This document shows, piece by piece, positions 20,216-29,335 of a stretch of 48,619 bases of DNA; within the stretch, counting starts at the first letter, position 1, and each line of letters begins with the position of its first letter. The notes below the pieces were generated by a model that saw only the letters and a list, made by a program, of their open reading frames with translations, had not been told where the DNA came from and searched no databases. Both the position numbers and the translations under genes were made by a program. Origin of the DNA: Sphingomonadaceae bacterium (GTDB taxonomy: Bacteria > Pseudomonadota > Alphaproteobacteria > Sphingomonadales > Sphingomonadaceae); the NCBI GenBank assembly GCA_947375105.1, contig CANCET010000005.1:1-48619 (forward strand), in the 5' to 3' direction.

Positions 20216-21231
20216 TTGGTGCGCACCTTCATCCCGTCCTCGAGCGCGGTGCCGCCTTGCGTCACCACCTGGTCGTTTGCCGAAAGGCCCTTGGTGATCG
20301 CGACCCGGTCGCCCGTGGCAGGTCCTGTCTCGACATCGTGCCGGTGTGCCACTCCGTCTTTGGCGACATAGACGAACGGCTGGCCGCCATCGTCCAGCAG
20401 CGCCGCATAAGGGATGGTCAGGCCCGTGCCAGCCACGCCCAGTTCGACTTTGGCTTGCAAGGTTTCGCCGCTGCCGATCCCGACGGCGGGTGGCAGGCAC
20501 GCAAAGACCGAGGCAAGCCGGGTCACGGGATCGATGGCAGGATTGACCGACTCGATCGGCACCGACAGCGCGGCGCGGCCCGTGCTTGGCAGAATGCGCA
20601 AAGACGTGCCGGGCTTCAGGGCCCGTACCGTCACCGGATCGGCCCCGAAATGCGCGCGGACATCGTCCGCCCGGCCGATTGTGGCGATGGGCGTTCCAGC
20701 GGTGACGAGATCACCGGGCTTGACGGTCAGCGTCTCGACAAAGCCGGGGGCGAGTGCGCGCAAGGTGAGCGAGCCGACCCGGCCAGACAAGCTGGCCTGC
20801 GTGGCGCGCGCGCTGGCCGCTGCGGCGCGCGCGGCTTCGACTTCGGCGTCACTCACCAAGCCATCTGTGCGCAGCCGCTGCGCCCGCGCGAACGCGGCAT
20901 CGGCGGCGCGCGCATCGGTGGCGGCTTTGACCAAATCGAGCCGGGTAGTGGGAGCCGCGCTCAAGATGACAACCACATCGCCCCTCGCAACGCGGGTGCC
21001 GACGGGGGCGGCTATCGAGGAAACCACCGCGTCTGCAGGCGCGGCCAAAGCCTGCTTGCCCGCCGCGCCGCTTTCCGCCGTGCCATACAAGGTAACCTCG
21101 GCGGCGACCACGCCTTGCTCGGCGCGGGCGAGCGAGACGAGCGCGACCGGCTCGGCAGTGCCCTCAGCCTCGCCGCTGCCGCTGCATCCGGCGAGGAAAA
21201 GGACTGGAAGCAGGAGCGGAAATCTGGTCAT
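20212..21231 (-). CDS. RND efflux periplasmic adaptor (membrane-fusion lipoprotein)
   Basis: About 339 residues from ATG 21231, whose ATGA overlaps the stop of the outer-membrane gene. An upstream ATG at 21240 is possible but less likely. The N-terminus is a lipoprotein signal, LLLPVLFLAGC, with Cys as the lipidated residue, then a Gly/Glu-rich tether. The lipoyl/barrel-sandwich half (GKQALAAPADAVVSSIAAPV, GTRVARGDVVVIL) is followed by an Ala/Arg-rich helical hairpin at about residues 105-150, the second lipoyl half (VKPGDLVTAGTPIATIG), a beta-barrel and a membrane-proximal domain ending in DGMKVRTK. This order is that of HlyD/AcrA-type adaptors. It should bridge the permease and the outer-membrane channel. 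Confidence 0.9.
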   Translation of the reverse strand: MTRFPLLLPVLFLAGCSGSGEAEGTAEPVALVSLARAEQGVVAAEVTLYGTAESGAAGKQALAAPADAVVSSIAAPVGTRVARGDVVVILSAAPTTRLDLVKAATDARAADAAFARAQRLRTDGLVSDAEVEAARAAAASARATQASLSGRVGSLTLRALAPGFVETLTVKPGDLVTAGTPIATIGRADDVRAHFGADPVTVRALKPGTSLRILPSTGRAALSVPIESVNPAIDPVTRLASVFACLPPAVGIGSGETLQAKVELGVAGTGLTIPYAALLDDGGQPFVYVAKDGVAHRHDVETGPATGDRVAITKGLSANDQVVTQGGTALEDGMKVRTK

Positions 21232-22568
21232 CGGGTCCACATCTCGTTCAAGGTGCCGGTCAGCAGTTCAAGCGCGATCATCTGCTCGGCGATTGCCTGG
21301 TCGGATTGGGCCAGCAACACCTGCTTGTCCCGGACCGCTTGTTCGGCAGTTTCGGCGGTGGCCAGCGGCAAATCGCCGCGCGTCGCCGCGCGCTGCGTGG
21401 CCTCGGCAAATCGGGTCAGTGCGGGCAGATCGGCGGTCACGCTGCGGCGTTGCTGGCGCGCGATGGCCAGACCGCTGACCGCCGCCGCAATCTCGGCGCG
21501 GGTCTGGAACAGGCGGGCATCGTACTCGGTGCGCAGCGCCTCCCGCGTCGCGCGCTCGGCCGCGATGACACCGCGATTGCGGTTCCAGATCGGCAGGTCG
21601 AAACTCACCGCCGGCCCCACCGACGTGTTTCCTGCGGAATCGCGTCCGGAGTTGATCGTGAGCATCAGATTGGGGAACTGATCGAGGATCGCCTTGTGCA
21701 GCGAGGCTTCCTGCGCGCCGTACCCGGCCTGCAGTGCTTGCAAATCAAACCGCTGAGCCTTGGCGATCACGAACAAATGCTCGGGATCGAGCTGTATTTC
21801 GGCTGGAGCAAACGGCGCAAGTGCAAGCGGCGAGGCAGGCGGCAAACCCAGCAGCCGGGTCAATTCAAGCCGCGCCGACGCCAGATCGCGCTCGGCGGAA
21901 CGCAGCCGGTCTTGGGCATCGAAGGCAGCAATGCGTGCGGCTTGGACCTGATCAGCGGCAAGATCGCCCCGACCCGCTGCGCGCAAGGTCCGCTCCAGCA
22001 AGGCGCGCGCCGTGGAATTGCTGGCAGCCAAAATCGGCACAAGCTGCTCGAAGCTTGCAAGTCTGGCAGCTTGCAGCCGCGCCTGACCCGCCGTTTGCCA
22101 CTCCGCCCACGCGAGATCGAGCCGCACCTGCCGCGCCAGCGCGTCGGCCCCCGTGCGCCGCACCTTGGCCGTCCGCAGCGCGCTGATATCGAGCCCCAGC
22201 GCACCGGCAAGATCAAGAAATGGGTCCGGCCCCGATAGAACCTTGTTTGCCGCAAGACTGAAGTTCGGATCGGGCAGCAGGCGTGCCGCGAACGCCTGCG
22301 CATCGGCAACCGCGGCGCGCGCACGCAAGGCCTTGAGATCGGGATTGGCGATCACCGCGATGGTCGCAATCGCGTTCATATCGAGCGGCTGGGCCAGATC
22401 GATGGTTGCCGGGTGCAAGTACGGCCGATCGATTGCTCCAGCATCGCGCGAAAGGCTCACGTCGGCAGGGCCATCACCGAGCGGATGCGGCGCATAGCTG
22501 GCGCAGGCCGCAAGCAGGCATGTGGGCAGCAGGCAGGCCAACACCGGCGCAAGACGCTTCACTTTCAT
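21228..22568 (-). CDS. TolC-family outer-membrane efflux lipoprotein
   Basis: 446 residues with a lipoprotein signal ending LLAACAS. Two long Ala/Arg/Gln-rich helical repeats follow, as in outer-membrane efflux proteins. Recognisable pieces are ATIAVIANPDLKALRARAAV in the first half, and FDLPIWNRNRGVIAAERA followed by the second helical pair in the C-terminal half. The start ATG at 22568 overlaps the kinase stop by four bases (ATGA). Here the outer-membrane gene precedes the adaptor and permease and lies directly behind a two-component system, so all five genes are likely one transcript. Confidence 0.9.
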   Translation of the reverse strand: MKVKRLAPVLACLLPTCLLAACASYAPHPLGDGPADVSLSRDAGAIDRPYLHPATIDLAQPLDMNAIATIAVIANPDLKALRARAAVADAQAFAARLLPDPNFSLAANKVLSGPDPFLDLAGALGLDISALRTAKVRRTGADALARQVRLDLAWAEWQTAGQARLQAARLASFEQLVPILAASNSTARALLERTLRAAGRGDLAADQVQAARIAAFDAQDRLRSAERDLASARLELTRLLGLPPASPLALAPFAPAEIQLDPEHLFVIAKAQRFDLQALQAGYGAQEASLHKAILDQFPNLMLTINSGRDSAGNTSVGPAVSFDLPIWNRNRGVIAAERATREALRTEYDARLFQTRAEIAAAVSGLAIARQQRRSVTADLPALTRFAEATQRAATRGDLPLATAETAEQAVRDKQVLLAQSDQAIAEQMIALELLTGTLNEMWTR

Positions 22569-23917
22569 GCGGCGAGCTTTGGCAGCAACAAGGTCACGCG
22601 CAACCCCGGATGATTGTCATCGATCGCCAGACTGCCGCCATGCGCTGCGGCGATGGCAGCGACAAGATTGAGCCCAAGGCCATGCCCCGGCGTGGTGCGA
22701 CTGGCTTCGAGCCGGGCAAAACGCCGCGTGATCAGGGCGCGGTGTTCGGCTGCCACACCGGGGCCATTGTCGGCAACGACCATCGCGATGCTATTGCCCT
22801 TGGCCGAGATTTCAAATGCGATGGCGGTACCTGTCGGGGTATGCCGCTGCGCATTGTCGAGCAAGTTGATCGCGGCCTGCGCAATCAGTTCCCGGTCCCC
22901 CAGCAGCGCGAGGCCCGGCATGATGGACGCGGTCAAAGTCCGCCCGCCATCGAGGACGGCGGGAGTGTAGCTGTCCGCCAGATCGCCGACGAGTTCGGAC
23001 AAGTCCACCCGCGCAAAATGGCGCTTGAGCGCGCCCGATTCGACCTCGGCGATGCGCAGGATCGCCGCGAACAGCGCGAGCAGGTCATCGCTTTGCGCCA
23101 GCGCGCGCTTGAGTGCAGGCCTGTGGGTCTGCAGATCACCGGGGCCATCGAGAACGCTTTCGATCTGATTGCGCAGCCGCGCGAGCGGGGTGCGCAGATC
23201 GTGCGCGACATCGCTGGACACCTGACGCAGATTTTCGAGCAACTGCTCGATCCGGTCGAGCATGGCGTTGAGCGCAATAGCCAACTGGTCAAACTCGTCG
23301 CCACGCGCGCTGACGGGAATGCGGCGCGCCAGATCGCCCGGCATGATCGCCTGCGCGGTGCCACTGATGCGCGAGAGACGCTGGCGCAGATAGCCGCCCA
23401 GCAAGAGGGCACCCACCACGCCGAACGCGATCACCGATAGAAACGCAGCGGCAAACAACGACAGGATCGTCTCGTCGATGCGTTCGACAGCTTCGCTATC
23501 GATCGCGACGACCATCCGCGCACCTTTGGGCAAGGCGCTGACCAATGCCCGAACCGCCTCCGGCCCTTCGGTCGCATCTGTGAGTTGGATTTCCCGCGCG
23601 CCAACATCAGGCCGCTTTATCGGCAAGGATCCTGCAAGCCGGTGTCCAGCCACCTCGAATACCGCATAATGATAGCCGCCCGCTGGGTTCATGGCTTCAC
23701 GCTCTGCGACAGCCGAGGTGAGATCGGGCATGCCACCTTCGTCGTACTCGCGCAGCAGACTTGCCGATTCCTCGGCGATGCCGACATCCTGCGCGTTCCT
23801 GAAATCGGCATCGGCAGCGTAATAGACCGCAAGACCCAGAACCAGGATCGCCAGCGCAAACGCAGCCGAATATGTAAAAGCGATGCGATAGGCAGCGCTC
23901 GCCCATAGTCTAGTCAT
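22565..23917 (-). CDS. Sensor histidine kinase of an OmpR-type two-component system
   Basis: About 450 residues from ATG 23917 (MTRLWASAAYRIAFTYSAAF); the longer upstream reading runs through the regulator gene and is not protein-like. TM1 is at about residues 13-35, a periplasmic sensor region of about 130 residues follows, and TM2 lies at about 170-195 (LFAAAFLSVIAFGVVGALLL). Then come a HAMP domain (LRQRLSRISGTAQAIMPGD), the H-box SSDVAHDLRTPLARLRNQIE, the N-box NLLDNAQRHTPTG and the ATP lid DNGPGV and GHGLGLNLV. The gene overlaps the regulator stop by eight bases and the efflux gene start by four. The order suggests the kinase controls expression of the pump. Confidence 0.93.
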   Translation of the reverse strand: MTRLWASAAYRIAFTYSAAFALAILVLGLAVYYAADADFRNAQDVGIAEESASLLREYDEGGMPDLTSAVAEREAMNPAGGYHYAVFEVAGHRLAGSLPIKRPDVGAREIQLTDATEGPEAVRALVSALPKGARMVVAIDSEAVERIDETILSLFAAAFLSVIAFGVVGALLLGGYLRQRLSRISGTAQAIMPGDLARRIPVSARGDEFDQLAIALNAMLDRIEQLLENLRQVSSDVAHDLRTPLARLRNQIESVLDGPGDLQTHRPALKRALAQSDDLLALFAAILRIAEVESGALKRHFARVDLSELVGDLADSYTPAVLDGGRTLTASIMPGLALLGDRELIAQAAINLLDNAQRHTPTGTAIAFEISAKGNSIAMVVADNGPGVAAEHRALITRRFARLEASRTTPGHGLGLNLVAAIAAAHGGSLAIDDNHPGLRVTLLLPKLAA

Positions 23918-24587
23918 GTGCGCGCATCCGGTAACCGACCCCGCGCAAGGTCTCGATCGGATCGCTCGCAAAGCCTTCATTGAGCTTTGATCGCAGCCGG
24001 CTGAGATGGCTTTCGACGATGTTTGTCTGGGGATCGAAGTGAAAACCCCAGATGCTCTCCAAAAACATGGTGCGGGTGACGACTTTGCCGACATGGCGCA
24101 TAAGCTGTTCGAGCAACGCGAACTCGCGCGGCTGAAGATAGATTTCGCGGCCATCGCGCCGCACTTCGCGCTTCAGCAGGTCGAGCGTAATCGCTCCGAC
24201 TTCCAGGCGCATGTTCGCATCGTTCATCGGCGGACGCCGCATCAGCGCGGTCAACCGCGCGGCCAGTTCGGCGAAAGCGAAGGGTTTGACCAGATAGTCA
24301 TCAGCCCCCGCCTCAAGCCCAGCAACCCGGTCGGCAATGCCGCCAAGCGCAGTGAGCAACAGCACCGGGGTGCCAAGCCCGGCGGCGCGCCACCGCTTCA
24401 GCACTTCCAGCCCGTCAACCAGCGGCAGCAACCGGTCCAGCACGATCACGTCGAAGCTCTCAGCCAGCCCCAGATGCAGCGCTTCCTCGCCATTCACCGC
24501 GCGGCGGACAGCATGGCCAAGCTCGCCGAGCGCATGCTCGACGAAGCCTGCTGTTTCCGCATCGTCTTCGGCTACCAGAACCCGCAT
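23910..24587 (-). CDS. OmpR/PhoB-family response regulator
   Basis: 225 residues from ATG 24587 (MRVLVAEDDAETAGFVEHAL), preceded by an AAAGGG ribosome-site-like run; a 30-residue longer reading is not family-like. The receiver domain has the acidic pair in VAEDD, the phosphoacceptor Asp in VIVLDRLLPLVDG, and the conserved Lys in YLVKPF. The C-terminal winged-helix domain (YLQPREFALLEQLM ... TNIVESHLSRLRSKL) ends with RGVGYRMR. First gene of the efflux operon, so it probably autoregulates this operon and may also act on the divergent propeller/receptor genes. That last link is inference from position. Confidence 0.94.
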   Translation of the reverse strand: MRVLVAEDDAETAGFVEHALGELGHAVRRAVNGEEALHLGLAESFDVIVLDRLLPLVDGLEVLKRWRAAGLGTPVLLLTALGGIADRVAGLEAGADDYLVKPFAFAELAARLTALMRRPPMNDANMRLEVGAITLDLLKREVRRDGREIYLQPREFALLEQLMRHVGKVVTRTMFLESIWGFHFDPQTNIVESHLSRLRSKLNEGFASDPIETLRGVGYRMRAHD

Positions 24588-24793
24588 CGGCCCTTTTTTT
24601 CCGTTGCTGCCCAAACGCCTTTGGCGGCGAGAGGGCCATCTATAGCCCCAAGGTAGATGAACGACAGTTCGGCGCACGACCCGAATCTATAAATCTTCCC
24701 AATGTTGCGACGGGCTGGCGATCGCCGCTGGCAAGCGCCGGGTGGGCGCGGCATTCACGTAGGGCTGATATCCCTCCGGATGCGAGAACCTCC

Positions 24794-25807
24794 ATGCGCC
24801 CGATCCGCTTGTCTCACCTGTTCGTCTCAATCGCTGCCGCCGCACTCGTCGCCGCCACCAATGCCCCCACCTATGAAGTGACAGGTGCGATCCCGGGGCC
24901 GGACGGAGGGTGGGACTATGCCAGCATCGATACGGCGGCGCACACGCTCTATGTCGCGCACGGCGATGCGGTGATGGCGGTCGATCTGGCAAACGGAAAC
25001 GCGGTACGCTCGCTGGGCAAGATCGCGAAGGCGCATGCGGTTGTTCCGATCCCCGGCAAGAACCTGCTGCTCGTCTCCAGCGCGCATGACGACACTGTCC
25101 GCCTGCTCGATACGGTGGACGGTCACGAAATTGCCAACATCACCGTAGGCAGCGACCCCGACGCCGCCTTTTACGACGCCGCAAGCGGCCATGCGGTGGT
25201 GATGAACGCCAAAGGCGGGACAGTCTCGATCATCGATGTCGCTGCGCAAAAGGTCGTCGGCACGATCCCGCTCAAGGCCGGACTTGAATTCGGTGTGATG
25301 GGCGAAGGCAAGACCCTTTTCGTCAACAACGAAGACACCAATGAAATCGAGATTGCCGATCTGGGCACGCAAAAGGTTGGCAAGGCGATTGCCATGCCGG
25401 GCTGCGAAGGCCCGACCGGGCTGGGATACGATGCCGCCACCCACCTGCTGATCAGCGCCTGCGCCAACGGCAAGGCCGTGGTCATCAATGCCCAAACCCG
25501 GCGCGTCGTGCGCCTGCTCGATATCGGCAAAGGCCCTGATGCGGTGCTCATCGACACCGCGCGGCGGCTGGCCTTCATCCCTTGCGGCGCCAGCGGCACC
25601 ATCAGCGTGATCGCGCTCGATGGCGCTATGGGTGCGGCCGTGGTCGGCACCATCGCCAGCGAAAAGGGCGCCAGAACCGGCGCGCTCGACCCGGCATCGG
25701 GCAACCTCTATCTGCCGACGGCGCATTTCGGCCCGCCAGCAACCTCCGGTGGACGCCCGGTTGCCATTCCGGGCACCTTTCATGTTGCCATTATAACGCC
25801 GAGGTAA
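24794..25807 (+). CDS. YVTN/YncE-type beta-propeller, exported
   Basis: 337 residues with a signal peptide (RLSHLFVSIAAAALVAATNA). About seven blade-like repeats follow, each with a strand pattern such as LYVAHGDAVMAVDLANG, VSIIDVAAQKVVGTI and VVINAQTRRVVRLLDIGKGP. This is the YVTN/cytochrome-D1-like propeller fold. Such proteins are periplasmic and often bind a ligand or partner; a catalytic role is not shown. It starts about 200 bases from the divergent response regulator and lies upstream of a TonB-dependent receptor on the same strand, with a hairpin between. It may be functionally paired with that receptor. Confidence 0.85.
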   Translation: MRPIRLSHLFVSIAAAALVAATNAPTYEVTGAIPGPDGGWDYASIDTAAHTLYVAHGDAVMAVDLANGNAVRSLGKIAKAHAVVPIPGKNLLLVSSAHDDTVRLLDTVDGHEIANITVGSDPDAAFYDAASGHAVVMNAKGGTVSIIDVAAQKVVGTIPLKAGLEFGVMGEGKTLFVNNEDTNEIEIADLGTQKVGKAIAMPGCEGPTGLGYDAATHLLISACANGKAVVINAQTRRVVRLLDIGKGPDAVLIDTARRLAFIPCGASGTISVIALDGAMGAAVVGTIASEKGARTGALDPASGNLYLPTAHFGPPATSGGRPVAIPGTFHVAIITPR

Positions 25808-25819
25808 GGCCCCGCGCGG

Positions 25820-25850
25820 TCTGGCGCGGAACGAGTGGTTCCGCGCCAGA
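25820..25850 (+). terminator. Perfect 13-bp stem hairpin after the propeller gene
   Basis: TCTGGCGCGGAAC (25820-25832), a five-base loop, and GTTCCGCGCCAGA (25838-25850) form a perfect stem. It starts 13 bases after the propeller stop and is followed by an AT-rich but not pure T tract. A terminator or attenuator between the propeller gene and the receptor is likely. Confidence 0.65.
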
Positions 25851-25987
25851 TTAAATGTTCCCAACCTTGGCCATCGGGGCCCCAGAGTCTCGGAAGCTTC
25901 ACATAACGGCAGCATCGGTGTTTTCGCAGGCGCAACAAGATCGCCCTCCAAAACAACATATTGCAGCAACTATGGGGAATTTCCGTG

Positions 25988-28561
25988 ATGAAAATCCGGT
26001 CGATGGCGCTTGCCTCAACGATTTTGATATCCTGTATCGCTGCACCGGCGCTGGCTGAGGATACCGCTGGCGCTTCCGCCTCAGATTCCCCGCAGGACAT
26101 CGTCGTCACCGCCCGCCGCGCCGATGCCGCGCGCGAGGAACAGGCCAGGGCGATCAACCTGGTCAACATCCAATCGGCCGAAACGATCGCCAAATACCCC
26201 GATATCAACGCCGCCGAGGCGATCAGCCGCGTTCCCGGCGTTTCGCTCTCCATCGACACGGCCGAAGGTCGTTTCGTCAACATTCGCGGGCTCGACGGCA
26301 ACTTCAACGGCGCGACTTTCGGCGGTGTGGTCCTGCTCAATACCCAGCCGGGCGGCACGTATTTCAACTCGGCCGGCCGCGCGGTGGAGTTCGACACCGT
26401 GCCGATCGGTGCAATCGACCGGCTCAGTGTCATCAAGACCGGCCTGCCCGACCGTGACGCCGAAGGCATCGGCGGCTCGGTCGAACTGACCCCGCGCACC
26501 GCGATTGGTCGCACCAGCCCGTTTGCCGAGGTCACGCTCGGCGGCGGCGTCCAGACCGCGCGCAACAAGGGCTTCTACCGCGACGAAGTCGTGATCGGCG
26601 CGCCCTTTGGCGGCAAGAACGCTTCGGGTGACGCGCCCTTCTCGTTCGTGCTCAGCCAGTTCCTCTACAACGACAAGCGCGGCTTCGACGATATCGAAGC
26701 GGCCTATATCGACGACCAGCCGAACGCCCCGGACAAGGCGTTCGATGCGCTCGAGCTGCGCCGCTACCAGTACAACCGCAAGCGCTTCGGCTATTCGGGC
26801 GAGCTCGATTTCACCCCCGACGCCGACAACCGGTTCTATGCCCGCGCCAGCTTCGCCGGCTACAACGAGACCGTCCACCGCAACCGGCTCGAGATTGATG
26901 GCCTGGCGGATGGCGTGGTGGTCGATCCCGCCAATGCCAACGGCTTCGTCGTGACCGGCGGTTCGACCGTGAAGACCTTGCGCGACGAGGACGAGGCCCA
27001 CCGCAACCTTGTGGTGCAGGTCGGCGGCGACCACCACTTCGACACCGTGACCTTCAACTGGTTCGCCGCCTACAGCCGCGCGACTTACGACAAGTACTAC
27101 GATTACAACACGACCTTCGCCGGCCCCTCGGGCCTCGGCATCAAGTACGACAACACCACTGATCCCGATCACCCCAAGTACACGGTGACCGGCGCGGACA
27201 TCGCCGATCCGGCGAATTACACGCTCGACGGCATCAGCAATGCCACCGAGCATGACCGCGACCGCGAGTGGAGCTTCTCCTCCAACCTCGCCATGCCGCT
27301 GGGCCTTGCTTCGGATGACGAGCTCAAGTTCGGCAGCAAGCTGCGCTTCCGCCAGAAGACCGCGATGCCGCTGAACTATACGTATGGCTACAACGGCCCT
27401 GCGCTCGGCATGGGCGGCTTCACGCAAGGTTCGCCCGTCACCAACTTCTACGGCGCCTATGCCATCGGCCCCGATCTCGACGGCGAGAAGCTCAGCGCGC
27501 TGCTGAACGGCAATCCCGGCCAATTCGACCGCAATCTGAAGCGCGACCTATCGCGCAATGCCGGCGGCTACTTCGACGACAAGGAAGACGTGATCGCCGG
27601 TTTTGCGCAGTACAAGGCCACGTTCGGCGCGCTCGGCTTGCTGGCTGGCCTGCGCGTCGAGCACACCAACGCGCGCTATGCGGGCATCGCGAAGATCACC
27701 GACGCAGCAGGCGCGATCAGCTATGTGCCCGCCTCGACCTCGAATTCCTATACCAACGCCTTCCCGACCATTCAGCTGCGCTACAACCTCGCGCAGAACG
27801 TGGTGGCACGGGCCACCTGGTCCACCGGCATCGCTCGCCCCGGTTTCTACCAGACGATCCAGTCCTCCAGCGTCGATGTCGGCGGCGGCTCTGTCTCGAC
27901 CGGCAACCCGAACCTGAAGCCGATGATGTCGAACAATTTCGATCTCGCGCTGGAATACTACCTGCCGGGCAGCGGGATCATCGCGATCGGCGCATTCGAC
28001 AAGGAACTGCGCAACTACATCGTGACGCGAACCACGCGCGGCCATTATCCCGGCATCTCGGGCATTGCCACGCTTTCGACATACGCCAATGTCGGCGGGG
28101 CGCATGCGCGCGGGATCGAGGCTTCGTTCGTCGACAAGTTCCGCGGGCTCCCGGCACTGCTCGACGGTTTCGGCGTGGACGCCAACGCGACTTATGTCGA
28201 TGCCAAGGTTGATCTGCGCGAAGGCGAAGGCAGCGTCGAACTGCCCGGCACGTTCAAGTTCGCGGCCAACACGGCGGTGTTTTACGAGCACGGACCGATC
28301 AAGGCGCGCATTGCCGGCCAGTATGAATCGAAGGTGCTGTTCGGAGTCGGTGACAGCCGCAGCCTCGACGTGTTTCAAGATCACCGCTTCACACTGGATT
28401 TCAACGGCAACTACGACGTCACGTCCTTCGCGCAGCTCTATTTCAACGCCAAGAACCTCACCAATGCCCCGCTGCGGTTCTACGAGGGCACCGTCAACCG
28501 CCCGATCCAGCGCGAGTATTACGACGCAACCTTCGAAGGGGGCATCAAGCTCAAATTCTGA
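25988..28561 (+). CDS. TonB-dependent outer-membrane receptor
   Basis: About 857 residues from ATG 25988 (MKIRSMALASTILISCIAAP, signal peptide ending ALA); an upstream frame extension to 25961 is not signal-like. A TonB box-like QDIVVTARR follows the signal. The plug domain has EAISRVPGVSLSID, FVNIRGLDGNF and a GIGGSVELTPR ending. The 22-strand barrel fills the rest, with aromatic-rich strands and the terminal Phe (GGIKLKF). It resembles the large sphingomonad/Caulobacter receptors that import carbohydrates or other organics, not classic siderophore receptors, but the ligand is not readable. No N-terminal STN/anti-sigma-signalling domain is present. Confidence 0.93.
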   Translation: MKIRSMALASTILISCIAAPALAEDTAGASASDSPQDIVVTARRADAAREEQARAINLVNIQSAETIAKYPDINAAEAISRVPGVSLSIDTAEGRFVNIRGLDGNFNGATFGGVVLLNTQPGGTYFNSAGRAVEFDTVPIGAIDRLSVIKTGLPDRDAEGIGGSVELTPRTAIGRTSPFAEVTLGGGVQTARNKGFYRDEVVIGAPFGGKNASGDAPFSFVLSQFLYNDKRGFDDIEAAYIDDQPNAPDKAFDALELRRYQYNRKRFGYSGELDFTPDADNRFYARASFAGYNETVHRNRLEIDGLADGVVVDPANANGFVVTGGSTVKTLRDEDEAHRNLVVQVGGDHHFDTVTFNWFAAYSRATYDKYYDYNTTFAGPSGLGIKYDNTTDPDHPKYTVTGADIADPANYTLDGISNATEHDRDREWSFSSNLAMPLGLASDDELKFGSKLRFRQKTAMPLNYTYGYNGPALGMGGFTQGSPVTNFYGAYAIGPDLDGEKLSALLNGNPGQFDRNLKRDLSRNAGGYFDDKEDVIAGFAQYKATFGALGLLAGLRVEHTNARYAGIAKITDAAGAISYVPASTSNSYTNAFPTIQLRYNLAQNVVARATWSTGIARPGFYQTIQSSSVDVGGGSVSTGNPNLKPMMSNNFDLALEYYLPGSGIIAIGAFDKELRNYIVTRTTRGHYPGISGIATLSTYANVGGAHARGIEASFVDKFRGLPALLDGFGVDANATYVDAKVDLREGEGSVELPGTFKFAANTAVFYEHGPIKARIAGQYESKVLFGVGDSRSLDVFQDHRFTLDFNGNYDVTSFAQLYFNAKNLTNAPLRFYEGTVNRPIQREYYDATFEGGIKLKF

Positions 28562-28579
28562 TGGCCAGGTGATGTGTGA

Positions 28580-28610
28580 AGCCGGCTGCGCTCGATTGGC
28601 GAAGCCGGCT
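28580..28610. terminator. Possible bidirectional terminator between receptor and RES toxin
   Basis: Two copies of the self-complementary AGCCGGCT (28580-28587 and 28603-28610) can pair across a 15-base loop. They lie between the convergent receptor and toxin genes. No T-run follows, so this is only a candidate. Confidence 0.35.
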
Positions 28611-28618
28611 CATGCGGC

Positions 28619-29335
28619 TCAGGGCAGATCCACCACGCGATAGACGGCGCCTGAGCCGGCATCGCGCACCAGATCTACCCGCACGCCATCCCAATGATAA
28701 TCAAGGTGTCGCCCCTGAACGGGATCGGATGCGCAGTCGGGATAGAACAAGCCGGCGCATTCGCCTCCGGCGTGCCGAGTGCTCGGATAGACCACCCCAT
28801 CGGACCCGGCTGACCGGAGCGTCTTCGCCAATGCCTGCGACGCCGCGTAGGAGTCGCCGGCCAGCGCAGGATGGCCGGCCGCACGGCGCAGATCATGCAG
28901 GTCGGCGCTGACCGAGAGAACAATCTCCCGGAACTGCGAGGTCCATCCCGGGCTTTCCGCTGTTCGGGCCATGAAGCGCGCGTGGTGGTGGATCGTTTCA
29001 AACAACGCCGTCTCGAAGACCTTGCCCACATAGAACACGCCGTAGCTGCCATCCGTGAAGCGGCTGGGCCGATCAGGGCTGATATGCGTGAAAGGAGCCA
29101 TCAGCCACGAAGCACCGGGGCCGCCCACGCGGCGCTCTACGGGCACAAGGTCGAGATTGCCGATCGACGCCATGATCCGCGGATTGGTCTTCTGCTCGGC
29201 GGAGATCAGCAGCGGCCAGTCCGCCGGATCGGCAATATCCTCGAACAGGTCGATCGGGGGAAACGCGCTGCGGATGATCCTGACGGCGCCTGCCCACTCT
29301 ACCCGGCTGACAGGCGGATCAGCGGCGTCCGTCAC
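28619..29335 (-). CDS. RES-domain toxin
   Basis: 238 residues. The RES signature is visible: an early Arg (RIIRSAFPP), SRFTDGSYGVFYVGKVFETA, then LFETIHHHARF with the conserved Glu, and a later Ser region SDGVVYPSTRH. RES toxins of this type degrade cellular NAD+, halting growth until neutralised by the partner. The gene overlaps the antitoxin stop by four bases (ATGA), so the pair is translationally coupled. At 238 residues it is on the long side for the family, with an N-terminal stretch of about 70 residues before the core. Confidence 0.88.
   Translation of the reverse strand: MTDAADPPVSRVEWAGAVRIIRSAFPPIDLFEDIADPADWPLLISAEQKTNPRIMASIGNLDLVPVERRVGGPGASWLMAPFTHISPDRPSRFTDGSYGVFYVGKVFETALFETIHHHARFMARTAESPGWTSQFREIVLSVSADLHDLRRAAGHPALAGDSYAASQALAKTLRSAGSDGVVYPSTRHAGGECAGLFYPDCASDPVQGRHLDYHWDGVRVDLVRDAGSGAVYRVVDLP

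Noticed and set aside
26081..27523. 480-codon minus frame inside the TonB-dependent receptor
   Set aside because: Antisense shadow; the plus-strand receptor has signal peptide, plug and barrel features.
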